Origin: a virus
Virus record (IMG/VR): IMGVR_UViG_3300025012_000159
Span: 1 to 45,089 of that record
Strand: one strand, 5' to 3'
DNA: 45,089 nt
This document shows, one piece after another, positions 6,317-14,516 of the stretch. The notes under the pieces were generated by a model, which was not told the origin of the DNA, searched no databases, and saw only the letters and a program-made list of their open reading frames with translations. Within the stretch, counting starts at the first letter, position 1; each line of letters starts with the position of its first letter. A program made the translations under genes and the position numbers.

Positions 6317-6747
6317 TCTCCCCTCCTTGCGCCCTGTGCGCGTGTTAGATAGTAGCCTTCTTGAGTAGCCTTCTTGATTGCTGCGCGGATAACGTCGAGG
6401 GTCCCTTGCGTGGCTCTGCTCCCGTCAGGGGCAAGACGCTGAATTGTTGCCTCGGCCAGTTCAAGAGCTTCGAGCAGGTCCGCGTTTTCCCGCCGAAACT
6501 TCTCCACCGATGCCGCCATTGCCAGTACATTAATCGGCCATGCCTCGCGGTTTTCTATCACATCAGTCGGCACGCCATCCGAAAATGCGTTGACACATGC
6601 GACGATCCGGCGGGCGTTGGCGTGTCCCTCATCCCCTCCGGCACCCCCGTTGACTAATGCAACGTGTATCTCTCCCTGCTTTACTGCGTAGCTTGCTTTG
6701 CGAGTGCTCAAATCGGCTGTCCACGGTCCCGCTGTATGCTTTTCCAT
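6313..6747 (-). CDS. Conserved phage protein of the HTxGPW type (144 aa)
   Basis: The opening MEKHTAGPW and the later ANARRIVACVNA and LLEALELAEATI are hallmarks of a widespread phage/prophage family (HTPGPW ... ANARLIAAAPELLEAL) with no proven function. AAGGAGG before ATG 6747 sets the start; the upstream extension is discarded. Overlaps the next gene by ATGA. Confidence 0.75.
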   Translation of the reverse strand: MEKHTAGPWTADLSTRKASYAVKQGEIHVALVNGGAGGDEGHANARRIVACVNAFSDGVPTDVIENREAWPINVLAMAASVEKFRRENADLLEALELAEATIQRLAPDGSRATQGTLDVIRAAIKKATQEGYYLTRAQGARRGE

Positions 6748-6760
6748 CTCCCCCCCCTCC

Positions 6761-7408
6761 TTATCCTTTTTTAAATGCAATCCGACCGTCAACAACAGAA
6801 ATGTTCCCAGCTTCAACATCTTCCGCCAGACGGGTCTTCAATGTTTTGGATTCCTTTTTAACGGCGCTATACGGTTCGCTGATAGCATCAATGATGTATT
6901 TGATTCGTTTCCTATCCACCATGTGACGCTGCAACTCGGAATCAATGTACTCCTGCCTGCTCTGCCGTCCATAATGCCCATCTGATTCGTAATCCCCGCG
7001 TATTTTACTGAGCCATATGTTTTTCTGGTGTTCTTGGTCGAGACAGCACACGAGCAGATGGACTAATGCCGGGATAGCCATGTCGAGTAACATCCCTTCT
7101 ACGTCAAATTCTGTAGTTTCAGGCGGTAAATCCTGCTGTGCTGTCCTGTAGTCAATATCCAGAATGACGCGCTGTAGAAGTGAGGTCATGTACACGTTTG
7201 CCCACGTCCGGGCCGTTTCATTCAGCCCGTAATCCGTGAATATTCCTGCATCCTCGTCGTATTCGGGCCGGACAAACTCATATTCACGTTGTACGGTCAT
7301 GTGAGTTCCGTATTGGATCAGCCCGGATATTGCCTGCCAGTCAGACGACGACAGTGTAACCGATACCATCCCGAGTCTCATGATTCCATTATCCCTGTAT
7401 AATCTCAT
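6761..7408 (-). CDS. Hypothetical protein (215 aa)
   Basis: The largest gene of the left early block. Predicted mostly helical with no recognised motif; two Cys occur in VHLLVCCLDQEHQ. GGGGGGAGAGA precedes the ATG at 7408. The 95 bases upstream (7409-7503) hold nothing more than a possible 11-codon ORF. Confidence 0.65.
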   Translation of the reverse strand: MRLYRDNGIMRLGMVSVTLSSSDWQAISGLIQYGTHMTVQREYEFVRPEYDEDAGIFTDYGLNETARTWANVYMTSLLQRVILDIDYRTAQQDLPPETTEFDVEGMLLDMAIPALVHLLVCCLDQEHQKNIWLSKIRGDYESDGHYGRQSRQEYIDSELQRHMVDRKRIKYIIDAISEPYSAVKKESKTLKTRLAEDVEAGNISVVDGRIAFKKG

Positions 7409-7503
7409 TCTCTCCCCCCTTATGTGGTTAGACTATCTGCTCGACATTGACCGCTTCAACCATCCTTTCTTCGGGAAAGCCCCTCCGATTGAACTGTCAA
7501 ATA

Positions 7504-7836
7504 TTATTTGTCTGTTGGTTTATACCCGCAACTGCAAGCGTGGCCGTGGTGACACGGATGCGACAGTTTAGGCGGATTGTTGATAATGACAAGCGGAGGC
7601 CGTAAATCCCATACCGTTTGAGCCAAAAGAGGTTCTATCCCGTATCCCTTTGCCGCTTCGTGCCATTCGTCAAAGTCATGCCGATGTTTAAGGCACTTCT
7701 GGTATGCTGCATCAAAGCGGTCTTTTAAGAAAGCGTCTTTCTGCTCCGGCGTCCGGTCGGCTATGACTTCCCAAACTGCGGGGTTATCCATCATTTCCGG
7801 TAAAATTCTGAGGTATTCCGCTGTGTATCTGTCCAT
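7504..7836 (-). CDS. Hypothetical protein with His/Cys-rich C-terminus (110 aa)
   Basis: The helical N-terminus (MDRYTAEYLRILPEMMDNP) is followed by a metal-binding-like end, HPCHHGHACSCGYKP. GGAGGAAGGGACC precedes ATG 7836, so the longer upstream frame is rejected. Unknown role. Confidence 0.65.
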   Translation of the reverse strand: MDRYTAEYLRILPEMMDNPAVWEVIADRTPEQKDAFLKDRFDAAYQKCLKHRHDFDEWHEAAKGYGIEPLLAQTVWDLRPPLVIINNPPKLSHPCHHGHACSCGYKPTDK

Positions 7837-7861
7837 GGTCCCTTCCTCCTTATAGGTAGTG

Positions 7862-8029
7862 TTAAGCGTCTTTCCTGATTTTGCGCTGGCAATGCTTACA
7901 AGTGACTTGATTGCGGAAGATCGTATGGTTGCGCTGAATAGTTGAACCGCTGCCACCGTGAAGAGTTACGCCACAATAGGATTCTTCATCATTGTAAAAT
8001 CTCTGATAATGAATAGGCTGATTTTTCAT
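7862..8029 (-). CDS. Small CxxC protein, first gene of the left early operon (55 aa)
   Basis: It has a single Cys in the first half (SYCGVTL) and a C-terminal VTCKHCQRKIRKDA, the usual ending of small phage proteins that bind one metal. AAGGAGGGGG lies just upstream of ATG 8029. About 30 bp further up is the promoter at 8061-8089, making this the promoter-proximal gene. Confidence 0.65.
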   Translation of the reverse strand: MKNQPIHYQRFYNDEESYCGVTLHGGSGSTIQRNHTIFRNQVTCKHCQRKIRKDA

Positions 8030-8060
8030 ATTTTCCCCCTCCTTAATCGTTGATGATTAA

Positions 8061-8089
8061 CTTATAGCATAGGTCATTATTCCTGTCTA
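8061..8089 (-). promoter_or_regulatory. Leftward early promoter (extended -10)
   Basis: Minus strand: TAGACA (8084-8089), 17-bp spacer ending TATGC, TATAAG (8061-8066). It faces the left early block and lies in the divergent region between the early and late genes. Confidence 0.7.
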
Positions 8090-8383
8090 TAAAAAAAGTG
8101 TAAAAAAATGCAATAAGGGACAACTATTTTACGGAATGGCTCTAGTCAAGGGTTTACAGCCGATGAAAAATGAACCACAGAGAGAAACAAACCGGTATAG
8201 AGGGGAGAAAAACAAAGACATGATCCGGTAAAGATGATTGAATCCTATAGTATGTAGAGACTAAAGAACTTTAGCTTGTTGGTGCTCCCCCTGGGGGCGA
8301 ATGTAAAAATGTGTTGATTACAATGGAGGAAAAGGGTAAAAAAAGACTGTCCCGCCTAATGAACGAAAGGAAAGGGTACAAAC
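8090..8383. other. Divergent intergenic region between early and late blocks
   Basis: No gene. On the plus strand I see CTAAAG-AA-CTTTAG (8261-8274), a clean inverted repeat just downstream of a TATAGT (8246-8251) that lacks a -35. A GC-rich imperfect palindrome lies near 8285-8299 (CCCCCTGGGGG). No consensus plus-strand promoter is visible, so late transcription may need an activator or read-through. Confidence 0.5.
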
Positions 8384-8782
8384 ATGCCCGATAAACCCAC
8401 CAAAAAGCCTTCCTGCGCCTCGAAAAGAACTCCCGTGAAGAAAGTATTGAAGCTGTTAGAACTGGGCGCCACAAGAGCACAAGTAGCGAAATCCGTAAAC
8501 GTATCCCGTCCGGCAATATCTCAAATGCTCAAACGATATGCCATAGATGATAACCTCATAGATTCGTTCAAGAAGAATAGAGCTGATATTCTAGCGGGAT
8601 TACAGGAGACCGTCCTCGCTTCGTTAACGGAGGAAGATATTAAAAAGGCCAGCGTCCGCGACAGGATCATCGCTGCAGGCACTCTCTACGACAAAGAGCG
8701 CCTGGAACGGGGGCAATCGACGAGCAACCAGTCGGTGTTTTTCCACATTGTAGCCGAGGCTCCAGACCTGCCGGATGACTGA
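8384..8782 (+). CDS. Terminase small subunit-like HTH protein
   Basis: An N-terminal Lys/Pro-rich tail is followed by an HTH (LLELGATRAQVAKSVNVSRPAISQML is its region; key helix VSRPAISQML) and a C-terminal helical part with VRDRIIAAGTLYDKERLERG, which resembles DNA-recognition subunits of phage terminases. It is the first late gene, about 1.5 kb before the large terminase. Terminase small subunits bind the packaging site on DNA. An HTH regulator is the alternative. Confidence 0.6.
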   Translation: MPDKPTKKPSCASKRTPVKKVLKLLELGATRAQVAKSVNVSRPAISQMLKRYAIDDNLIDSFKKNRADILAGLQETVLASLTEEDIKKASVRDRIIAAGTLYDKERLERGQSTSNQSVFFHIVAEAPDLPDD

Positions 8783-9086
8783 GGGACCCACTAGATGTAG
8801 TGTTCGGCCACCCAGATAATCTTTTGAAACTGTCCACAATTGGCTATTCTTCAATACAGAAGCGGCTCTACAAAATTATGTCAGCGTCGGCTAAGATCTA
8901 TTATGTCAAGTACAAAAGTTATCCACAGGTTGAGCGGCCCGTCTGCTCGGCTAGCTGAAGGGTCCGGTGGCAGTGGGGGCGGCTCGTCGTCGGATCGCCA
9001 GGGCATAATCGGGGGTGGGGGTGGCTTGAGCATGGGGCGTGAAATTGTGTATGGTCCCCTTTCACCCCGCACCAAAATAAAGGGGC
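8783..9086 (+). other. Intergenic region with a perfect DnaA box and G-rich tract
   Basis: No convincing gene. TTATCCACA at 8919-8927 is an exact DnaA-box consensus, and a near match (TGTCCACA) lies near 8829. From 8955 to 9040 the plus strand is strongly G-rich (GGGGGTGGGGG and neighbouring runs), compatible with G-quadruplex structure. A replication origin or packaging-site role is inference from position next to the small terminase. Confidence 0.4.
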
Positions 9087-9172
9087 TGTATATACATTTC
9101 TGGTTTGTATATACGTTTTTAGTTGACTTGTACATACAGTGTGTATATACAGGCGGTAGAAGTGTATATACA
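9087..9172 (+). promoter_or_regulatory. Promoter with five TGTATATACA operators
   Basis: TTGACT (9123-9128), 17-bp spacer, TATACA (9146-9151). Five copies of the palindrome TGTATATACA occur at 9087, 9106 (ends in G), 9129 (TGTACATACA), 9142 and 9163. Sites 3 and 4 cover the spacer and -10. The following gene is an RHH protein, so autorepression is the natural reading. Confidence 0.75.
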
Positions 9173-9185
9173 ACGGGGGTGTTTT

Positions 9186-9521
9186 ATGGCGGTAATCAAC
9201 ATTCGGGTTGGTGCTGAGCGGAAGAAGATGTATGAGGCTGAGGCAAAGAATCAGGGATTGAGCGTATCGGAATGGTTGCGGGATTTGGCTGACACTGCTT
9301 GCGGTAGGGCTGATTTCGACGGTGAGCCTATTGAGGAACCTGTCAAACCTGCCAAAGTAGCAAAGACTGTCAAGGGCACTGCAAAGCAGTTATCAGAGGT
9401 CAAGCCTCCTGAAGCCGTACCTTGTCTCAAGATGCTTTTCGGGATACCTCACTACGAGGTTAAGCGGGCAGGCGGTGGAAGTGATTGGGTGCCTTACAAG
9501 AAAACAGAGGGGAAATCATGA
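9186..9521 (+). CDS. RHH (CopG/Arc-type) autorepressor-like protein (111 aa)
   Basis: The N-terminal strand AVINIRVGAE, helix KKMYEAEAKNQG and helix SVSEWLRDLADTA give a standard RHH DNA-binding domain in the first ~45 residues. A Pro/Lys-rich linker and a C-terminal part with CLKMLFGIPHYEV follow. ATG 9186 lies 14 bp after the last operator, so it very probably binds the TGTATATACA sites and represses its own promoter. The stop overlaps the next gene by ATGA. Confidence 0.8.
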   Translation: MAVINIRVGAERKKMYEAEAKNQGLSVSEWLRDLADTACGRADFDGEPIEEPVKPAKVAKTVKGTAKQLSEVKPPEAVPCLKMLFGIPHYEVKRAGGGSDWVPYKKTEGKS

Positions 9522-9733
9522 CTAACAAAATCATCAAAGGTTTCACCATCCTGTTTATCGTCGTTAATGCCATCTGCGGGGCATCATTCCTATGGGGCTT
9601 CACTGGTGAAATGATTGAAGCATGGCACATGAAATATTATAGGGACAAGGGATACCCTTTGGTTCGCACGGAATACGTCTATGTTTACAAAAGCGGCAAA
9701 ACGCTAAAGCCGGTATTTAGACGTTACTCATAA
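9518..9733 (+). CDS. Small membrane protein (71 aa)
   Basis: An N-terminal membrane segment (GFTILFIVVNAICGASFLWGF is its span; core ILFIVVNAICG) is followed by a charged C-terminal tail with EYVYVYKSGK. It starts on the ATGA overlap with the RHH gene and is presumably under the same operator control. Function unknown. Confidence 0.65.
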   Translation: MTNKIIKGFTILFIVVNAICGASFLWGFTGEMIEAWHMKYYRDKGYPLVRTEYVYVYKSGKTLKPVFRRYS

Positions 9734-9783
9734 CGATACGGGGGGGGGAGTCTTGACTACGATGATATTTAGGAGGAGGGGTT

Positions 9784-10209
9784 ATGACTACAGTAGCTTG
9801 GGACGGCAGAATGTTGGCGGCAGACCGTATGGCACAGGCAGGTTGGGCTTACCCGGTCACAAAGATATTCTCTACAAGATACAAGGGGAGTGATGCCTTT
9901 CTTGCCATATCAGGGGATTTGGAAGAAGGGATAGCTGTCAAGGAGTGGATTGATGATGGGATGCACTCCTGCGACAAACCTTCTGTCAATAAAGACAGCT
10001 TCGCCGCTTTGCTTCTAACTAAGGACGGTGTTTTTAGAATGGAAAGCAGGTTAGTCTTGTGGCCGGTAGAAGCTCCCCATGCTCTTGGTTCAGGGAGAGA
10101 TTTTGCTGTGATGGCAATGCACTTGGGGAAGAGTGCAGATGAAGCGGTAGTCTTGGCGGGAGAATTTGACTGCAACACTGGTATGGGAGTGAGCACTGCA
10201 AAATTATAA
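9784..10209 (+). CDS. Proteasome/HslV-like Ntn-hydrolase family protein (141 aa)
   Basis: MTTVAWDGRMLAADRMAQ is the N-terminus of the HslV/20S beta-like fold: after removal of Met, a Thr is exposed, followed by the D-G-x-x-A-A-D-R strand. FLAISGDLEEGIAVKEW and ALGSGRDFAVMAMHLGKSA are the other conserved blocks (G-S-G-x-x-x-A-xx-A-x-x-x-G). Such proteins recur near terminase genes of podo- and myophages; a head-maturation or host-targeting peptidase role is unproven. AGGAGGAGGGG precedes the ATG. Confidence 0.75.
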   Translation: MTTVAWDGRMLAADRMAQAGWAYPVTKIFSTRYKGSDAFLAISGDLEEGIAVKEWIDDGMHSCDKPSVNKDSFAALLLTKDGVFRMESRLVLWPVEAPHALGSGRDFAVMAMHLGKSADEAVVLAGEFDCNTGMGVSTAKL

Positions 10210-10244
10210 ATAAACATCGGTAAGCCAAAAAGGAGTGCTGCCGT

Positions 10245-11873
10245 ATGGCGCAAGAGGCGTATTCAAAGAAGCACCTCGACACCGTTACCCTCTGGAAAAT
10301 TCGACCTTTACAGTGGGTCAAGGATATGTTTGGGGACAGTATATACAAGGCTCAGGAGAGAGCGGGGAGGATACGGGATGGGGTCTTTGTCTACACCGGG
10401 CGTCCTGCGACTTCTTCGGGGTTATCTTACCAGCAGGAGGATGCTTTAAAGCAGTGGGGTGAGTTGATCGAGGCGAAGTTAAGACTTGCTTCGGGAAGAG
10501 AGTTGAATCCTCGACAGGAAGAGTTATCGAAGAAGATAGGTCTTTCGATTATGTCCTCCAATGGTAACGGCAAAGACTTCCTGGCGGGGATTATCACGTG
10601 GCACTTCATGAGCTGCTTTCGTGATGCAAGGGGGATGGCGACCGCTAATACGGGTCATCAGTTGAAGAATGTCTATTGGGCTGAGGTGGCGAATGTTAGG
10701 GGTCTGGCGAGGAAATTAGACCCCAAGAATCCCGAATCCCGAAATGATTTGCAAGTTAATTTTGAAGTTCAGAATGACAAACTGTTTGCGAAACTTCCGA
10801 TTAAAGAAGATTGGGGGAAGAGACACTTTCTTGAGTTGGTGACGATCAACACTAAGGCTACCCCTGAAGAACAGGGTGAGTCTCTGGCTGGGCGTCATGC
10901 GGATCACATGTTAGTTCTCATAGACGAATGGTCCGGTATCCCTGATGCCGTCTTTAAACCTATTGACCGGACCTTGACCGGTAAGCTGAATCTCGCTTTC
11001 GGGATCTTCAACCCTACTCGGACTTACGGGTATGCGATCGACACTCATGGTAAAGGCAGGGGTAATTCCGGTGCTCGGTCTGAGGATTGGTTAGCTATTC
11101 ATTGGGATGCAATGGATTCGGATAACGTCCCTCGTGAGCAGATTGATCGTTTGAAGAAGAAGGGTGAAGACTCGGCTCCGTATCGAATTGGCGTCCTGGG
11201 GCTTCCTCCGCTGTTGGATTCAGACGCTTTGATACCCTTTGACCTTATCATGGAAGCGGTTGATCGGGAGTTTGATGTTTCGGAGTTCGATCCTATTATT
11301 GGGGCTGTTGACGCAGGGGGTGGTGGGGATGACTCGACGGCAGGAACGAGACAAGGGCCTATAGTTAATCCTATCCATGCGAAAAAGACTTCTGACCCTG
11401 ATGAACTGGCTGATTGGTCCTCAAGTGTCTTTCTGAAGGAAGATGCTACTGTAGTCTTTGTGGATAATATCGGTTTAGGTTGGTATCTCCCGAAGGCTTT
11501 GAAAAATAGGAATATCGACGCTCGACCCGCCGATGCAAGGACTACCGCTGCTTTATCTGATTCTGAAGAGGTCAAGTTTTTCAATAAACGAGCTGAAATG
11601 TACTGGAATCTGAAGATGGATTTTGTGAATAAGTGTATCTCCATTCCCGATGACCCGGAGTTAATCGAACAGTTAGGCGCAATCAAAGAGGAAAGGGTGA
11701 ACGGTAAAGTGAAGATTGGCGACAAGAAGGAGATTCGAAAGAAATTCGGTTGGTCCCCTGACCGTGCCGACCTTCTAGCTTTACAGAAGTTCAAGCCTGC
11801 CCACCTGTTCAGGAAGGGAGAGCGGAAAAAAGATGGAAATAAGGTCAATTTCAAGGGGGTGTTCCTCCGCTAA
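10245..11873 (+). CDS. terL: Terminase large subunit
   Basis: The packaging motor ATPase and nuclease. Walker A is SSNGNGKD (about residues 104-111), Walker B is MLVLIDEWSG (222-231, catalytic Glu), and the coupling-type motif is in FGIFNPTRT. The RNase H-fold nuclease domain has Asp in AVDAGGGGDDS (about 355), VVFVDN (about 407) and SPDRADLLAL (about 506-509). At 542 residues it is of normal length. It lies upstream of the portal, as in most tailed phages. Confidence 0.92.
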   Translation: MAQEAYSKKHLDTVTLWKIRPLQWVKDMFGDSIYKAQERAGRIRDGVFVYTGRPATSSGLSYQQEDALKQWGELIEAKLRLASGRELNPRQEELSKKIGLSIMSSNGNGKDFLAGIITWHFMSCFRDARGMATANTGHQLKNVYWAEVANVRGLARKLDPKNPESRNDLQVNFEVQNDKLFAKLPIKEDWGKRHFLELVTINTKATPEEQGESLAGRHADHMLVLIDEWSGIPDAVFKPIDRTLTGKLNLAFGIFNPTRTYGYAIDTHGKGRGNSGARSEDWLAIHWDAMDSDNVPREQIDRLKKKGEDSAPYRIGVLGLPPLLDSDALIPFDLIMEAVDREFDVSEFDPIIGAVDAGGGGDDSTAGTRQGPIVNPIHAKKTSDPDELADWSSSVFLKEDATVVFVDNIGLGWYLPKALKNRNIDARPADARTTAALSDSEEVKFFNKRAEMYWNLKMDFVNKCISIPDDPELIEQLGAIKEERVNGKVKIGDKKEIRKKFGWSPDRADLLALQKFKPAHLFRKGERKKDGNKVNFKGVFLR

Positions 11874-11883
11874 TTGAAAATAA

Positions 11884-11911
11884 TTGCTTGACAAATTACA
11901 ATTGCTATGAT
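11884..11911 (+). promoter_or_regulatory. Promoter upstream of the portal gene (extended -10)
   Basis: TTGCTT (11884-11889), 16-bp spacer ending ATTGC, TATGAT (11906-11911). The TGC extension matches the other phage promoters. A TTGACA at 11888-11893 is too close to this -10 to pair with it. It would give the structural genes their own transcript; about 118 bp of leader precedes the portal ATG. Confidence 0.5.
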
Positions 11912-12028
11912 TACGTGCGAAACAGAGTACATTTTATACACTCTGAGCAGCACTAACCTACACAGTCCCTCACAACGGGTGGGAGGCTTACAAGAAGTCG
12001 GGACAGGCACACAGGAGCTACCCGCAAT

Positions 12029-14059
12029 ATGGATCTTTCCAAGCAGCGCGACCTTGAAGAGTCGTTCAACTCGTGGTTTGACAGCGGACTCAAGCAGACT
12101 ATCGACGATAACCGCTCTCGCTACCGCATGGAGTTGGCCGACGCCGAAGAACGCGCAAGTCGTAACCTTTCCTGCCTCCCCTCAGTAAAATCCACCACCG
12201 TAGTAGATCAAGCCGTAGACCGCGCCATTCAGGAGTTTCATCTTGACCCGCAGGCGTGGGGCTACACCGCTGTTGAAATGGGCGTACCGGAAAAGGACGC
12301 TCTCTGTCAGTGGCTTACCCAAATCGTCAAACGTCGCAGTAAAAGAACCTTCAAATTCGTCACCTGGCACAAGAAAGCACTGAAAGCCCTCTTCACCGAT
12401 GGGATTGTCTGTGCTATGGCATCGTGGAAGTACGAAGAAAAAGAAAAGAACCGGGATGAGTATTTTGTTTTAACTCCAAACGGTCCCATGCCGATTGACA
12501 AGATGGGTTATGAGTCTGCAAAGAAAATGACTCCCCAACTCGTTGGTAAGGAAACCGTCAAGGAAAATTTCACCGTCAGGGATACGTGGTGGCTTGACCT
12601 TCTCATGCCGGGGAGGGATGTCTGTTGGGACCCGAAGGCTCCTTTACTCGATGTAAACATGGGGCAGTGGTGTCTTGTTAAAATGAGACTTCCTCTCGCT
12701 GAAATAGAAAACAAGGTAAGGAACGGTGTTTTCGACAAGATCAGCACCGCTCAGTTGAAACAGTATGAAGTCCTCGGAACTGATATCCACACCGATATAG
12801 GAACCACCGCGACCAATCCCGATACCGTTGACTTCACCGATTTAAACAACATTCAAGTTTGGGCCTTTTTCGCTCGGTTGGGAAATGACTGGAAAGTTCA
12901 GTTTTCTCTTGAGGGGAAGGTTCCTGTTTCCAAGTACAAGCCGGTCAACGAGGTCTTTTTCAAAGGGAATGAGGTCAACTGTCTGCCCGTGGTCATCGGT
13001 TACGCAGATGATGAACTTTGGGAGAATGTCGGGCGAGGCTTACCAAAGATTATCGCTCCGCTGGAAGATGAAGCTACCGACCATCGAAACAACTTCAACG
13101 ATTACGCCAAACAACTCCTTCAAGGTAAGCGGTGGGTTAACCCCGACTCCGACATTGACATTGATGACCTTATTAACCGTCCGGTCGTGCGAGGGAAGTT
13201 CGGGGAGGATTTCGGCAACATCGACGTACCTCAAGGGGCGATGGACGTTTTAAGAGCGACCGATTCCATCACTTCCGAAATGAATGGCTTGATTCCTGTC
13301 GGCGTGAACGCAATGGGGCAACGGGTAGTCCAGAAGGGACAGAACGCAACCCTCGGCACAGTACAGATGAATCAGGCAGCGGCAGACGGAAAAATCGGCG
13401 TAGCTCTTACAATCTACAAGGAAACCTTCTTTGAGCAGCTTCTTTACCTTTTAGCTCAGCTTGAATTTGCATGGGAAACCGATGAAAACGTGGCGAGGTA
13501 TGCCGCTTCCAAAGTCCCTCCGATGGCAGGGCCTATGGGACCTCAGCCGTTTCAGACACCTCTTGATGGAATGAACGTAGACTTCAGGAAACTCGACTTC
13601 GACTTTGACGTTCAGGTGAACGCCGGTCTAGGAACAATCCCCCTCCAGCAGAAAGCACAGACGTTGATTCAAATTGCCGACTGGCGCAAGTCTCACGGAG
13701 TCCCCACCGACTTTGGCCAGATAGGCCAACAGTTGAACGTTGTAACCGGTTACGACGCAGGCGCTTTTACTCCCGCACAACCTCCCGCTCCCCCCCAGCC
13801 TGAAGTTGAATACAAGGCCACGGTAAGTATTGACCTCATGCAGCTTATGGCCTTGCAGCCTCAAGTGGCAATGGCTCTTATCCAAAAGATAGCCACAGGT
13901 CAGATGAGCGTCGATTCCAAGATAAACGCTCCGAAACTTGCCGAACAGCAGCAGAACGGTGGAGGTATGTTCACCCCGGACAGGACCGGACAGACGGTTG
14001 ACGCAACGGGACCGGCAGCAATGGGAATGAGCCAAGGGGGGCAGCAGAGTGCAAATTGA
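12029..14059 (+). CDS. Portal protein
   Basis: A 676-residue protein directly between the large terminase and the scaffold/capsid genes. DTWWLDLLMPGRDVCWDPKA is the conserved portal region around WDP, and KALKALFTDGIVCAMASWKY precedes it. The C-terminus is Pro/Gln/Gly-rich. Twelve copies form the ring through which DNA enters the head. AGGAGC precedes the ATG by about ten bases. Length and order match P22-like podovirus portals. Confidence 0.85.
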   Translation: MDLSKQRDLEESFNSWFDSGLKQTIDDNRSRYRMELADAEERASRNLSCLPSVKSTTVVDQAVDRAIQEFHLDPQAWGYTAVEMGVPEKDALCQWLTQIVKRRSKRTFKFVTWHKKALKALFTDGIVCAMASWKYEEKEKNRDEYFVLTPNGPMPIDKMGYESAKKMTPQLVGKETVKENFTVRDTWWLDLLMPGRDVCWDPKAPLLDVNMGQWCLVKMRLPLAEIENKVRNGVFDKISTAQLKQYEVLGTDIHTDIGTTATNPDTVDFTDLNNIQVWAFFARLGNDWKVQFSLEGKVPVSKYKPVNEVFFKGNEVNCLPVVIGYADDELWENVGRGLPKIIAPLEDEATDHRNNFNDYAKQLLQGKRWVNPDSDIDIDDLINRPVVRGKFGEDFGNIDVPQGAMDVLRATDSITSEMNGLIPVGVNAMGQRVVQKGQNATLGTVQMNQAAADGKIGVALTIYKETFFEQLLYLLAQLEFAWETDENVARYAASKVPPMAGPMGPQPFQTPLDGMNVDFRKLDFDFDVQVNAGLGTIPLQQKAQTLIQIADWRKSHGVPTDFGQIGQQLNVVTGYDAGAFTPAQPPAPPQPEVEYKATVSIDLMQLMALQPQVAMALIQKIATGQMSVDSKINAPKLAEQQQNGGGMFTPDRTGQTVDATGPAAMGMSQGGQQSAN

Positions 14060-14168
14060 ATGCCCCAAGTGCAAAAGGGATGTCTGGAATCCGTCAGGAT
14101 GTAAAACCTGCGGAAACTATTTCTATCCTGCGGAACTGCCGTGGATACCGATGACTAAACGGGATTAG
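14049..14168 (+). CDS. Small zinc-ribbon protein (39 aa)
   Basis: CPKC near the start and CKTC in the middle (about 14 residues apart) form a rubredoxin-like zinc knuckle. GTG 14049 overlaps the end of the portal gene and has AGGGGGG seven bases upstream. Unknown role; similar tiny ribbons often ride in phage structural operons. Confidence 0.65.
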   Translation: MQIECPKCKRDVWNPSGCKTCGNYFYPAELPWIPMTKRD

Positions 14169-14200
14169 GTAAGAGTTCGCAGAGCAGTAAGGGCCGCACA

Positions 14201-14509
14201 ATGACCGATGTCAAAGAAAAACTCCTAGCCGAAAAAGAGATTGTCAAGAAAGGGCTTGCCGACCCTGCGGTACAACTTGTTCTTGCCAAGCTCATTGAAG
14301 CCTCTAATAAGCTCCCTGAGAAAATGATCCGAGCTTACGGGGAAGGGGAAAGAAACCGTATCCAAGCCCTCTATGAAGCCTTTCACGATGAAGCCCCAAG
14401 ACTTCTGGACACCATCATGAACGCCGATTTTGACGTAAACGCAGGTAAACCCAAGTGGTCCTTTTGGTCATGGCTGAAAGACCACAAAGCCCGTCAGGGC
14501 AGAAAGTGA
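14201..14509 (+). CDS. Hypothetical protein between portal and scaffold (102 aa)
   Basis: Strongly helical and charged, with a Trp/Lys-rich C-terminus (KPKWSFWSWLKDHKARQGRK). Position in the head-assembly cluster suggests a head-related accessory protein, but no family is recognised. Confidence 0.65.
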   Translation: MTDVKEKLLAEKEIVKKGLADPAVQLVLAKLIEASNKLPEKMIRAYGEGERNRIQALYEAFHDEAPRLLDTIMNADFDVNAGKPKWSFWSWLKDHKARQGRK

Positions 14510-14516
14510 GTGAATC

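Noticed and set aside
8285-8299. Terminator
   Set aside because: CCCCCTGGGGG is palindromic but lacks a T-run on either strand.
8840-9217. Plus-strand ORF of 125 aa
   Set aside because: It covers the operators and promoter of the RHH gene; composition is low-complexity Gly/Ser without a ribosome site.
11099-11854. Minus-strand ORF of 251 aa
   Set aside because: A shadow of the large terminase gene in the opposite strand.
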